Of a stretch of 64,000 bases of DNA, positions 25,768 to 34,023 are shown in pieces (position 1 is the stretch's first letter; every line of letters starts with the position of its first letter). The position numbers were made by a program, and so were the translations under genes. Source of the stretch: Bacillota bacterium (GTDB taxonomy: Bacteria; Bacillota_I; Bacilli_A; RF39; UBA660). The stretch lies in the NCBI GenBank assembly GCA_015059335.1, contig SVAP01000001.1, forward strand, positions 380,413-444,412. Reading direction: 5' to 3'. Under the pieces are notes generated by a model. It was not told where the DNA came from, did no database searches, and saw only the letters and a program-made list of their open reading frames with translations.

Positions 25768-25858
25768 ATACATTAAACAAGGTTTTGGGGTTCATTAACT
25801 GAATCCTTCCGGCACCAGAGTGATTATTATTCGAACTTCTATTTATAGAAGTTTTTTC
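25768..25858 (+). ncRNA. candidate small RNA of about 90 bases
   Basis: Bounded by a plausible promoter and a strong terminator, with no credible ORF. A long hairpin is possible: GGGTTCA pairs with TGAATCC around a 5-base loop, extended with interruptions by GGTTTTGG against CCGGCACC. It does not match SRP, 6S, tmRNA or RNase P as far as I can judge. The 3' half (T-arm-like hairpin, then GGCACCA, then a hairpin starting CGAAC) resembles the end of the tRNA-Leu gene 560 bases upstream, so it may instead be a decayed duplicate of that end. Confidence 0.4.
25834..25858 (+). terminator. intrinsic terminator of the candidate small RNA
   Basis: AACTTCTA, loop TTTA, TAGAAGTT and a T-run. Confidence 0.85.
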
Positions 25859-25919
25859 TTTATATTTTTGATGCATATAATAATAAATTTTAACCATATT
25901 ATAATTGGGAGGAATATAA

Positions 25920-26351
25920 ATGGAAAAAGAAGATATTAATGCATTAGATGAGATACACAAAGGTGCTTGCATGGGAAAAGACGCAATACATTTTGTAAGG
26001 GAAAAAGTAGAAGATCAAAAGTTAAAAGACGTTTTAGACGCAGAGTATGAACAATATCAAGAAATATCAAGACGTATAGAAGAAATTTATCCTAAATATA
26101 ATGACGGTAAGCCACATGAAACTAGCGCTATGAATAAAGCTATGACATGGTATGGAATAGAAATGAAAACAATGATGGATAAGAGTAATTCAAAGATTAC
26201 AGAGTTGTTATTACAAGGTGTAAATATGGGGATTATAGAAGGTAAGAAGATATTAAATAATAAAAATCTTGATAAAGAAGTAATGGATATTGTTTCTGAA
26301 TATGTAGAAATGCAAGAAAAAAGTGTGGAAGTTTTAAAAGAATATTTATAA
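25920..26351 (+). CDS. helical-bundle protein of unknown function
   Basis: 143 residues, all helix by appearance, with the pattern of a four-helix (ferritin-like, DUF2383-like) bundle: ALDEIHKGACMGKDAIHFVREKVED, DAEYEQYQEISRRIEEIYPKY, HETSAMNKAMTWYGIEMKTMMDKSNSKI and ELLLQGVNMGIIEGKKIL. Such proteins occur in many anaerobic Firmicutes, some as spore-associated proteins. No metal-ligand set is obvious. The start follows GGGAGG. Confidence 0.65.
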   Translation: MEKEDINALDEIHKGACMGKDAIHFVREKVEDQKLKDVLDAEYEQYQEISRRIEEIYPKYNDGKPHETSAMNKAMTWYGIEMKTMMDKSNSKITELLLQGVNMGIIEGKKILNNKNLDKEVMDIVSEYVEMQEKSVEVLKEYL

Positions 26352-26354
26352 ATA

Positions 26355-26379
26355 AATACCAGTATTACTGGTATTTTTT
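26355..26379 (+). terminator. intrinsic terminator
   Basis: AATACCAGT, loop ATT, ACTGGTATTTTTT. Confidence 0.88.
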
Positions 26380-26459
26380 CTTTTATATATGATACAATTG
26401 TTATAGGTGAAAATTATAAATGGCGTTTAATAAGATTTTATATTAGGATGTGAAAATAT

Positions 26460-28499
26460 ATGAAGTATAAATATAAATTGAATAATTTGGATTGTGTAAA
26501 TTGTGCGAATAAAATAGAAAGTAGATTAAATGAAGATAATAATATAAATAGTGCGAATATTAACTTTTCTAAATTAACTGTTACAATAGAGACCCAAATG
26601 AAGAATGGTGTTAAGGAATATATTTCAAAAATAATAAAAAATATTGATTCAAATGTAAATGTATTAGAAATTGATGAAAATGTAAATAAAAAAGATAAAT
26701 TAAAATTTGATATTTCAAGATTAATTGTTGGTATTATATTTTCAGTTATTGCAATGTTTATTTTAGATGGTTTTATATCAAAAATATTAATAGTTATAAG
26801 TTATATAATATTATTATTTAGAACGATAAATAACGCGATAAAATTATTATTAAAATCTAAAACAATAAATGAAAATTTATTAGTAACTATATCTTGTATT
26901 GGAGCATATTTTACTAACAATATTAGTGAAGGATTAATGGTAATTATTCTTTATGAAATAGGTAAGATTTTAGAGAGTATTGCCGTAAATAATTCGCGAA
27001 AGTCAATTAGTGAATTAATGGATATAAAACCTGAATATGCTAATCTAAAAAAAGAAAAAGATTATGAAAAAGTATATCCAGAGGAAGTTAAAATTGGAGA
27101 TATAATAGTTATTAAACAAGGAGAAAAAATACCACTTGATGGTATTGTTGTTAAAGGTAGAGCGAAACTCAATGTTTCTGCATTGACTGGTGAAAGCAAA
27201 CTAAAAGAAGTTAGTGTTAAAGATAAAGTATTATCTGGTTCAATAAATACTAGCGGTATTATTGAATTAGAGGTTACTAATATATATACAGACAGTACAG
27301 TCGCTAAAATTTTAGAACTAGTTGAAACTGCAACCGATAGAAAAGCTAAAACAGAAACATTTGTAGCTAAAGCAGCAAAGATATATACACCAACAGTACT
27401 TATTCTAGCGATACTTGCAGCACTAATTCTACCATTATTTAATATTTCATTTAGTGAATCTATTTATAGAGCTTTAGTATTTCTAGTAATATCTTGTCCA
27501 TGTGCAATTGCGATATCTGTTCCATTAAGTTATTTTTCTGGAATAGGTAAAGCTTCGAAAGAAGGAATTCTAATAAAAGGCAGTGATTATTTAGATGTTT
27601 TAGGAAATATAAATAAAATAATATTTGATAAAACAGGCACACTTACTACGGGAAAATTTAGTGATTATAAACTTAAAATATTAGATAATAACTATACAGA
27701 AAAAGAAATTATTAAATTATATGTTAAAGGTGAAAAACTATCAAATCATCCTATCGCCAAATCTATAATTAATATATTTAATATTAGAGTTAATACAAGT
27801 AATATTAAGAATTATCAAGAAATACCAGGTAAAGGTATAAGTTATGAACTAAAGGATAATAAAATTAAAATAGGATCATCAACGTTTTGTAAGTCAAAAG
27901 AAAAATCTAGTGATATTTACCTTAGTGTTGATGATAATATAATTGCTCAATTATCTTTGATTGATGGTATTAAAAAAGATGCTAAAAGAACAATTATGAA
28001 TCTTAAAAAAGATGGTATTATAACTAAAATGTTTACTGGTGATGATAAAATTATTGCTTTAGAAATATCTAAAAAACTAGGTATAGATGAAGTTAAGTAT
28101 GAATTATTACCCGAAGATAAATATAATTTATTAACAAGTGAAATTAATAATAAAACTAAAACAGCATTTGTTGGAGATGGTATAAATGATGCACCATCGC
28201 TTGCTTTAGCAGATATAGGAATTTCAATGGGTGGAGTTGGTAGTGCATCAGCAATAGAAGCTTCAGATGTAGTTATTATGACAGATGAGTTAAATAAAAT
28301 ATATGATGGTATTAAACTATCAAAATATACAAATAAAATAATAAAACAAAATCTTATCTTTGCGATAGGAATTAAGATTTTAGTATTAATATTAAGTATA
28401 TTAGGAATTGCATCAATGTGGCAAGCTGTGTTTGCAGATACTGGTGTTACATTACTTACTATATTAAATACAACCAGAATATTAAATAAAAAATTGTAG
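26460..28499 (+). CDS. P1B-type ATPase, zinc/cadmium/lead exporter type
   Basis: 679 residues. An N-terminal heavy-metal domain with LDCVNCANKIE (CxxC) is followed by membrane helices, the A-domain (LNVSALTGESKLKE), metal-site helix with SCPCAIAISVP, phosphorylation site DKTGTLTTG, HPIAKSI, and GDGINDAPSLALADIG. The last helices include MWQAVFADTGVTLL, whose aspartate is typical of the ZntA/CadA group rather than copper pumps. It exports divalent soft metals at the cost of ATP. A redox operon follows 10 bases later. Confidence 0.93.
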   Translation: MKYKYKLNNLDCVNCANKIESRLNEDNNINSANINFSKLTVTIETQMKNGVKEYISKIIKNIDSNVNVLEIDENVNKKDKLKFDISRLIVGIIFSVIAMFILDGFISKILIVISYIILLFRTINNAIKLLLKSKTINENLLVTISCIGAYFTNNISEGLMVIILYEIGKILESIAVNNSRKSISELMDIKPEYANLKKEKDYEKVYPEEVKIGDIIVIKQGEKIPLDGIVVKGRAKLNVSALTGESKLKEVSVKDKVLSGSINTSGIIELEVTNIYTDSTVAKILELVETATDRKAKTETFVAKAAKIYTPTVLILAILAALILPLFNISFSESIYRALVFLVISCPCAIAISVPLSYFSGIGKASKEGILIKGSDYLDVLGNINKIIFDKTGTLTTGKFSDYKLKILDNNYTEKEIIKLYVKGEKLSNHPIAKSIINIFNIRVNTSNIKNYQEIPGKGISYELKDNKIKIGSSTFCKSKEKSSDIYLSVDDNIIAQLSLIDGIKKDAKRTIMNLKKDGIITKMFTGDDKIIALEISKKLGIDEVKYELLPEDKYNLLTSEINNKTKTAFVGDGINDAPSLALADIGISMGGVGSASAIEASDVVIMTDELNKIYDGIKLSKYTNKIIKQNLIFAIGIKILVLILSILGIASMWQAVFADTGVTLLTILNTTRILNKKL

Positions 28500-28509
28500 G
28501 AGGAATAAT

Positions 28510-29247
28510 ATGTTAGAAGGAAAAGTCGCAATAATTACAGGAGGAACAAGAGGAATTGGTTTAGAAATAGTAAAATTATTTAGTAAAAATAAAGCTAAAG
28601 TAATTCTATTTGGCTCAAGAAAAGAAACAGTAACTAAAGCAATAGAAAAGTTAAATGAAGAAAATATTTTAGTGGAAGGTTATTATCCTAATTTAAATAA
28701 TTATAATGAATTAGAAAATATTGTTAAAGAAATAAATAATAAATATGGTAGTATTGATATATTAGTTAATAATGCTGGAATATCTGCAAATAAAAAAATT
28801 GATGATACAACTACTGAAGAGTTTTCTAATATTATGGATCTAAATGTTAATGCAATGTTTAATATGACAAAAGTAGTAGTACCATATATGAAAAAACAAA
28901 ATAATGGAGTAATTTTAAATACAAGTTCAATGGTAAGTATTTATGGTCAACCATCTGGTGTAGGATATCCTGCAAGTAAATTTGCAGTAAATGGTATGAC
29001 AAAGTCATTAGCTCGTGAGTTAGGACAATATAACATCAGAGTTAACGCAGTAGCGCCAGGTATAACAAATACTGATATGGTATCTAATCTACCAAAAGAA
29101 ATGATTGAACCATTAATTAAAACAATTCCACTAGGAAGAATTGGAGAACCAATAGATATCGCCAATGCATTTCTTTTTCTAGCTAGTCCTATGGCAAGTT
29201 ATATAACAGGTACAATATTATCGGTGGATGGAGCAGCAAGGAGTTAG
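28510..29247 (+). CDS. short-chain dehydrogenase, FabG-like
   Basis: 245 residues. Classical SDR: nucleotide motif ITGGTRGIG, NNAG, catalytic serine in ILNTSSMVS, and YPASK (Tyr/Lys), ending YITGTILSVDGAARS. It resembles 3-oxoacyl-ACP reductase, but it lies between a metal pump and a flavo-rubredoxin instead of in a fatty acid cluster, so the substrate may differ. Its site GTAGGAGG spans the stop of the ATPase gene; the next gene starts 2 bases after its end. Confidence 0.88.
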   Translation: MLEGKVAIITGGTRGIGLEIVKLFSKNKAKVILFGSRKETVTKAIEKLNEENILVEGYYPNLNNYNELENIVKEINNKYGSIDILVNNAGISANKKIDDTTTEEFSNIMDLNVNAMFNMTKVVVPYMKKQNNGVILNTSSMVSIYGQPSGVGYPASKFAVNGMTKSLARELGQYNIRVNAVAPGITNTDMVSNLPKEMIEPLIKTIPLGRIGEPIDIANAFLFLASPMASYITGTILSVDGAARS

Positions 29248-29249
29248 GT

Positions 29250-29873
29250 ATGGAAAACAAAGTATTAAGAAATTTAAGTTATGGAATGTATATAGTTGGT
29301 TCTAAAAGTGATAGAGCAGTAGGATGTATTGTAAATACTGTCGTACAAATTACAAGTGAACCTAAAACAATTGCAGTTAGTATAAATCATGATAACTATA
29401 CTAATGAAGTAATAAAAAAAACAAATAAATTTAGTATATCTATTTTAAGCGAAGATACAAATCCTGAAATAATAGGCACATTTGGATATAAAACAAGTAA
29501 AGAAATAGATAAATATAAAAATATAAATATTAAAGAATTAGAAGGATTACCAGTATTAATAGATAGTTGTGGCAATATAATTTGTAAAGTAATTAGCACA
29601 ATGGAAACAAGTACACATACTGTTTTTCTAGGCGAAATAATTGCCATGGATAATTACAAAGAATGTACACCAATGACATATAAATATTATCATGAAGTAT
29701 TAAAACTTAAGAGTCCTAAAAATGCACCAACATATATTGAAGAAAAAGAAAATAAAAAAACAGTTTGGAAATGTTCAATATGTGGTTATGAAGTAGAAAT
29801 TGATGAATTATCTAGTGATTATGTTTGCCCAATATGTAAACAACCAGCATCTGCATTTGAAAAAATAAATTAA
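29250..29873 (+). CDS. flavin reductase-rubredoxin fusion (high-molecular-weight rubredoxin)
   Basis: 207 residues. Residues 1-155 are a flavin reductase-like, FMN-binding split barrel (LSYGMYIVGSKSDRAVGCIVNT, PKTIAVSINHDNYTNEV, FLGEIIAMD). Residues about 170-207 are a rubredoxin domain with CSICGYEVE and CPICKQPASAFE, four cysteines for one iron. The same fusion, Hrb, passes electrons from NAD(P)H to flavodiiron proteins for oxygen or NO removal in anaerobes. It suggests an anaerobic life style. Confidence 0.92.
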   Translation: MENKVLRNLSYGMYIVGSKSDRAVGCIVNTVVQITSEPKTIAVSINHDNYTNEVIKKTNKFSISILSEDTNPEIIGTFGYKTSKEIDKYKNINIKELEGLPVLIDSCGNIICKVISTMETSTHTVFLGEIIAMDNYKECTPMTYKYYHEVLKLKSPKNAPTYIEEKENKKTVWKCSICGYEVEIDELSSDYVCPICKQPASAFEKIN

Positions 29874-29896
29874 ATACATTTACAGGAGGTTTTGAC

Positions 29897-30130
29897 ATGA
29901 AATGTTGTTCAAATTGTGAATGGAGTATTTCACCAGAATTAGAAGATGAAATTAAAGAAGAACAAAGATATGATGAAAATGATCTAAATAGACCACATGC
30001 AGGTGATTGTGTAATTGGTATGAAACCTAATAAAAACTATTACTGTGATTCACATCAATACATTCAAGGAATGGAAGAAGAAAACATTCTAAATAGAAAA
30101 CCTAAAATTTTAAAATTATATAAAAAATGA
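29897..30130 (+). CDS. small cysteine-rich protein
   Basis: 77 residues. Cysteines in KCCSNCEW, GDCVIGM and YYCDSHQY could bind a metal. The rest is charged. A perfect AGGAGG precedes the ATG by 8 bases. It is the last gene of the ATPase-SDR-flavorubredoxin operon and ends before a terminator. Not recognised beyond its metal-binding look. Confidence 0.65.
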   Translation: MKCCSNCEWSISPELEDEIKEEQRYDENDLNRPHAGDCVIGMKPNKNYYCDSHQYIQGMEEENILNRKPKILKLYKK

Positions 30131-30132
30131 TT

Positions 30133-30157
30133 GAATAGATTAATTTCTATTCTTTTT
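30133..30157 (+). terminator. intrinsic terminator
   Basis: GAATAGA, 6-base loop, TCTATTC, T-run. Confidence 0.78.
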
Positions 30158-30207
30158 AATTATAGATATATCTATCTTTTTTTTGTATAATAAATATGGT
30201 GATTAAT

Positions 30208-30924
30208 ATGAAAATAAATATACCACTTATATGGAATACAAAGACATATGATATTTTTATAAATGAATTAATTAATAATATGGATACTAAATACAAAGAT
30301 TTCAATTCAAAACTAATTCCACAAACTAATAATAATATAATAGGAATAAGAATACCTAATCTAAGGGAAATATCAAAAAGTATTTATAAAGGTAATTATG
30401 AAGAATTTTTAAATGTGGTAAAAGATAAATATATGGAAGAAATACTAATTGAGGGTTTTGTAATTGGATTAATAAAAGAAGAAGGTATTGCTGATAAGTA
30501 TATTAAAAGTTTTATATCAAAAGTTGACAATTGGTGTGTATGTGATACATTTTGTAGTAGTTTAAAAATTGTAAGGAATAACAAGAAAAAATATTTTAAC
30601 TTTTTTACTAAAAATATAGACTTTAATGAGCCTTTTCAAATAAGAGTTAGTTTAATCATATTGAATGATCATTATATAAATGATGAATATATAGATAAAA
30701 TATTTGAATTTGTAAATACAATTACTAGTAATCACTATTATGTTCAAATTGGAATTGCTTGGTTAATTAGTACATGTTATATAAAATTTAAAGATAAGAC
30801 ATTAAGATTTTTAAAAAACAATAATTTAGATGATTTCACATATAATAAATCAATACAAAAAATAATAGAATCTAAAAGAGTTACTGAAAAAGAAAAGTTT
30901 GATTTACGTAAACTAAAACGATAG
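30208..30924 (+). CDS. AlkD-like DNA alkylation repair protein
   Basis: 238 residues from the ATG after GGTGAT. HEAT-like helical repeats with the AlkD-family features GIRIPNLREISKSIYKG, EEILIEGFVIGLIK, SKVDNWCVCDTFCSSLK (the Trp and Asp that face damaged DNA) and YYVQIGIAWLISTCYIKF. AlkD removes bulky or positively charged alkylated bases without base flipping. It stands alone between terminator and promoter. Confidence 0.85.
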   Translation: MKINIPLIWNTKTYDIFINELINNMDTKYKDFNSKLIPQTNNNIIGIRIPNLREISKSIYKGNYEEFLNVVKDKYMEEILIEGFVIGLIKEEGIADKYIKSFISKVDNWCVCDTFCSSLKIVRNNKKKYFNFFTKNIDFNEPFQIRVSLIILNDHYINDEYIDKIFEFVNTITSNHYYVQIGIAWLISTCYIKFKDKTLRFLKNNNLDDFTYNKSIQKIIESKRVTEKEKFDLRKLKR

Positions 30925-30927
30925 TTT

Positions 30928-30956
30928 TTGACAAAATATAATATATATATTAAAAT
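30928..30956 (+). promoter_or_regulatory. sigma-A-type promoter
   Basis: Perfect -35 TTGACA, 17-base spacer, TAAAAT; 32 bases before the ATG at 30989. Confidence 0.72.
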
Positions 30957-30988
30957 TAATGTATAAGATAAGAAGGAAGATGAATAAA

Positions 30989-31387
30989 ATGAAATATAAA
31001 GTAGAAAGAAATGAAAAACATATTTTGAAGAGTTATCCAGAGACTGTTAAAGCATTTGGATGTTTTGTTGGAACATCTGCATTAACTGCATTATATTATG
31101 GTATTATAACCTCACCATCTATGGCACCAGCTACTGTTGAACAAATGGCTAGAGATAATGCAGGAGGACCACTTATAATGTTTGGTGCTATATCAGTAGG
31201 TTTTGCTATTTCTACAATTAATAATTTCAGATTAGAACGTAGAAAGGAAAAATTAAGAGCTAGATTAGAAGCAAGAGCTGAAAGAGAAAATGCTTATGAA
31301 GATATGATAAGTATATATAATGAAATTCAAGATAGAAAAAGATTTGAAAATATTGAAAAACAAACAGATAATTTATTCAGTAAATAA
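30989..31387 (+). CDS. small membrane protein of unknown function
   Basis: 132 residues. Two hydrophobic segments (about residues 19-40, FGCFVGTSALTALYYGIIT, and 57-78, GGPLIMFGAISVGFAIS) are followed by a charged helix rich in Arg, Lys and Glu (LERRKEKLRARLEARAEREN). In-frame ATGs at 30980 and 30989 compete; 30989 has the better distance from GAAGGA. Family not recognised. Confidence 0.65.
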   Translation: MKYKVERNEKHILKSYPETVKAFGCFVGTSALTALYYGIITSPSMAPATVEQMARDNAGGPLIMFGAISVGFAISTINNFRLERRKEKLRARLEARAERENAYEDMISIYNEIQDRKRFENIEKQTDNLFSK

Positions 31388-31500
31388 TAAATATTATTAA
31401 GATAAAAATTTTAAAATGTATTCTAATTTATTACAAATTCAAAATAAATCCATAGTGATTTATTTTTTTTAATATGATAAAATATATATTGGTGGTAAAC

Positions 31501-33702
31501 ATGAACTATATAAAAGGTAACTTTAGAAAATATATTTATAAATCAGATAATGGTTTTGCTGTTGGAATATTTAAAGTAAAAGAAACAAATGATGAAGTAA
31601 TGCAAGACTATGTAAATAAAACTATTACTTTTTCTGGGAATTTTTTAGAATTAAATATGGATGATTTATACGTTTTTTATGGAGAAGGAGTTAAACATCC
31701 TAGATATGGATTTCAATATTCTGTAAATAGTTATGATAGAGTTAAACCTGAAGAAAAAGATGGAATAATTGAATTTTTGTGTAGTGATTTATTTAATGGA
31801 ATAGGTGAAAAAACAGCAAAAAAAATAGTAGATGTTCTAGGCGACAACACATTAGATTTAATAATCGAAAACAAAGATAATCTTCTTTTAGTACCTAATT
31901 TAAAACAAAAAAAAATAGATGAAATATATAATACTCTAATGAACTATAATGAAAGTCACAATACGATTGTATATTTAACAAATTTAGGATTTTCTATGAA
32001 AGATTCATTAAATATATATAACAAATATAAATCAAATACAATACAAAATATAGAATATAATATTTATATGTTATTAGATGATATAGATAATGTTAATTTT
32101 GAAAGATTGGATGAAATTGCTAAAAATTTAAATTATGATATAAATGATGAAAGAAGAATTGAAGCAAGTATTATTTATATTATGAAAAAGTTAATTTTTG
32201 AAAAAGGTGATACATATTTAATTAAAGAAGATATTATTAATAATACTTTAAAATATCTTAAGCTAGATATTGATATTGAAATTAATCTAATAAATCTTAA
32301 TAAATCAGGCAAAATAATAATAGAACAAGATAAGTATTATTTAACTGAAATATATCATTCTGAAAAAAATGTTGCGAATACTTTATACTATTTAGCAAAT
32401 AAAGATTATAGTAAAAAAAATGATATTGATGACTATATTGATAGGTTAGAAAATTTAAATAATATTACATATAATGAACAACAAAAAGAAGCTATAAAAA
32501 AAGCAATTGAAAAAAACCTATTAATAATTACTGGTGGACCTGGAACAGGTAAAACAACAATAATTAAAGCAATAGTAGAAATATATAAAGAAATTAATAA
32601 ATATACACATGAAGAATTAACTGAAAGGATCGCACTTCTCGCACCTACAGGTAGAGCCGCAAAAAGAATAAGTGAATCAACTATGCTTCCAGCAAGTACA
32701 ATACATAGATTTTTAAAATGGAATAAAGATTCTAATGAATTTTCAGTTAACGAATATAACAAAGATTATAGTGAGTTTGTAATAATAGATGAAGTTAGTA
32801 TGATAGATATTTCACTTTTTGATTCATTACTAAAAGGACTAACACGTAATGTAAAAATAATATTAGTAGGTGATTATAATCAATTACCTAGTGTGGGTCC
32901 AGGTCAAGTTTTAAAAGACTTAATAGAAAGTGATGTAATAGATACTGTACATTTAGATTTATTATATAGACAAAATGAAAATTCATACATTGTAAATCTT
33001 GCTCACGAAATCAAAAACAATGATTTATCGCTTGAGTTTTTAAATAAAAAAGATGATTATGCATTTATAGAATGTGCAAGCCCAACATTAAAATACAATG
33101 TATTAGAAATTGTTAAAAAAGCACAAAATAAAGGTTATACATATAAAGATATTCAAATACTAGCTCCTATGTATAAAGGAGTGAATGGTATAGATAATTT
33201 AAATGTTGAATTACAAGAAATATTTAATCCACCATCTATAGAAAAAAAAGAAATAACTTTCGGTGATGTAATATATAGAGAACAGGATAAAATATTACAA
33301 TTAACTAATATGCCAGATGATAATGTATTTAATGGTGATATTGGTATAATAAGTATGATAAAAACAAGTCATGAAACCAAAACAAAAAAGAATGAAATAT
33401 ATGTTGATTTTGATGGTAATGTAGTTAAATATGAACCTAAAGATTTTATAAATATTAAACATGGTTATGCAATTAGTATTCATAAAAGCCAAGGTAGTGA
33501 ATTTAAAATGGTAGTAATGCCAATGGATACTAGTTATAGAAGAATGCTTTATAGAAAACTTATATATACAGGTATTACACGTGCTAAACAAAGTTTAATA
33601 TTAGTAGGTAATTCACAAGCATTTAGTTTTGCAGTATCTAATGATAATGAATATAATAGATTAACCACATTAAAAGAGTTTTTACTTAACAATATAAACT
33701 AA
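31501..33702 (+). CDS. recD2: RecD2-type DNA helicase
   Basis: 733 residues from the ATG after GGTGG. N-terminal RecD2 region with helix-hairpin-helix-like FNGIGEKTAKKIV, then the superfamily 1B motor: Walker A GGPGTGKTT, LAPTGRAAKRISE, IIDEVSMID, GDYNQLPSVGPG, and the terminal YAISIHKSQGSEF and YTGITRAKQSLILVGN. RecD2 is a 5'-3' helicase found without RecBC, linked to fork repair and mismatch repair. Confidence 0.95.
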   Translation: MNYIKGNFRKYIYKSDNGFAVGIFKVKETNDEVMQDYVNKTITFSGNFLELNMDDLYVFYGEGVKHPRYGFQYSVNSYDRVKPEEKDGIIEFLCSDLFNGIGEKTAKKIVDVLGDNTLDLIIENKDNLLLVPNLKQKKIDEIYNTLMNYNESHNTIVYLTNLGFSMKDSLNIYNKYKSNTIQNIEYNIYMLLDDIDNVNFERLDEIAKNLNYDINDERRIEASIIYIMKKLIFEKGDTYLIKEDIINNTLKYLKLDIDIEINLINLNKSGKIIIEQDKYYLTEIYHSEKNVANTLYYLANKDYSKKNDIDDYIDRLENLNNITYNEQQKEAIKKAIEKNLLIITGGPGTGKTTIIKAIVEIYKEINKYTHEELTERIALLAPTGRAAKRISESTMLPASTIHRFLKWNKDSNEFSVNEYNKDYSEFVIIDEVSMIDISLFDSLLKGLTRNVKIILVGDYNQLPSVGPGQVLKDLIESDVIDTVHLDLLYRQNENSYIVNLAHEIKNNDLSLEFLNKKDDYAFIECASPTLKYNVLEIVKKAQNKGYTYKDIQILAPMYKGVNGIDNLNVELQEIFNPPSIEKKEITFGDVIYREQDKILQLTNMPDDNVFNGDIGIISMIKTSHETKTKKNEIYVDFDGNVVKYEPKDFINIKHGYAISIHKSQGSEFKMVVMPMDTSYRRMLYRKLIYTGITRAKQSLILVGNSQAFSFAVSNDNEYNRLTTLKEFLLNNIN

Positions 33703-33712
33703 TGTATAACTT

Positions 33713-33774
33713 TTAGCTAAAAAAACATAATAATAATGGCATAAATAAATATGCCTCATATTCTTTTTAGCTAA
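33713..33774 (+). promoter_or_regulatory. hairpin leader before a small ORF
   Basis: TTAGCTAAAAA (33713-33723) is perfectly complementary to TTTTTAGCTAA (33764-33774). Inside the loop GGCAT and ATGCC form a second hairpin. The outer stem ends directly before the ribosome site GAGGTGAT of the 52-residue ORF, so it could affect that gene's translation. Confidence 0.5.
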
Positions 33775-33786
33775 GAGGTGATAATA

Positions 33787-33945
33787 ATGAAAAAGATAAC
33801 AAAACAAATTATGGGCTTTACTGCATTAGGTGTTGGAACTTATCTAATTATTAAAAATATGGATAAGTTAAAAGAAATGGCAGGAAATGTTGCCGAATTA
33901 ATGAAAGAAGAAGCTTGTATTTGTGGGCTAGAAGATATGATGTAA
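33787..33945 (+). CDS. 52-residue small protein
   Basis: Short ORF with a strong site (GAGGTGAT, 6 bases before ATG) and a terminator directly after. The protein has a hydrophobic N-terminal part (QIMGFTALGVGTYLII), then an amphipathic helix and a CIC motif near the end (EEACICGLEDMM). It is probably membrane-associated. Size, site, hairpin leader and terminator all support a real gene, although I know no family. Confidence 0.7.
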   Translation: MKKITKQIMGFTALGVGTYLIIKNMDKLKEMAGNVAELMKEEACICGLEDMM

Positions 33946-33971
33946 AAAATACTCCATTAAGGAGTATTTTT
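33946..33971 (+). terminator. intrinsic terminator
   Basis: AAAATACTCC, loop ATTAA, GGAGTATTTT. Confidence 0.85.
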
Positions 33972-34023
33972 AATTTGTTAATAAATAATAAGTATGCTAT
34001 AATATTAAACCGGTGAAATAATA

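Noticed and set aside
25800..25830. CCGGAAGG on the minus strand, recalling the apical motif of SRP (4.5S) RNA
   Set aside because: The flanking GTCAGG and AGCAGC strands of the SRP domain are absent, and the promoter and terminator fit the plus strand.
27947..28531. Long minus-strand frame of about 194 codons
   Set aside because: It is antisense to the conserved P-type ATPase end, and the product is a Ser/Ile/Leu-rich shadow with no motif.
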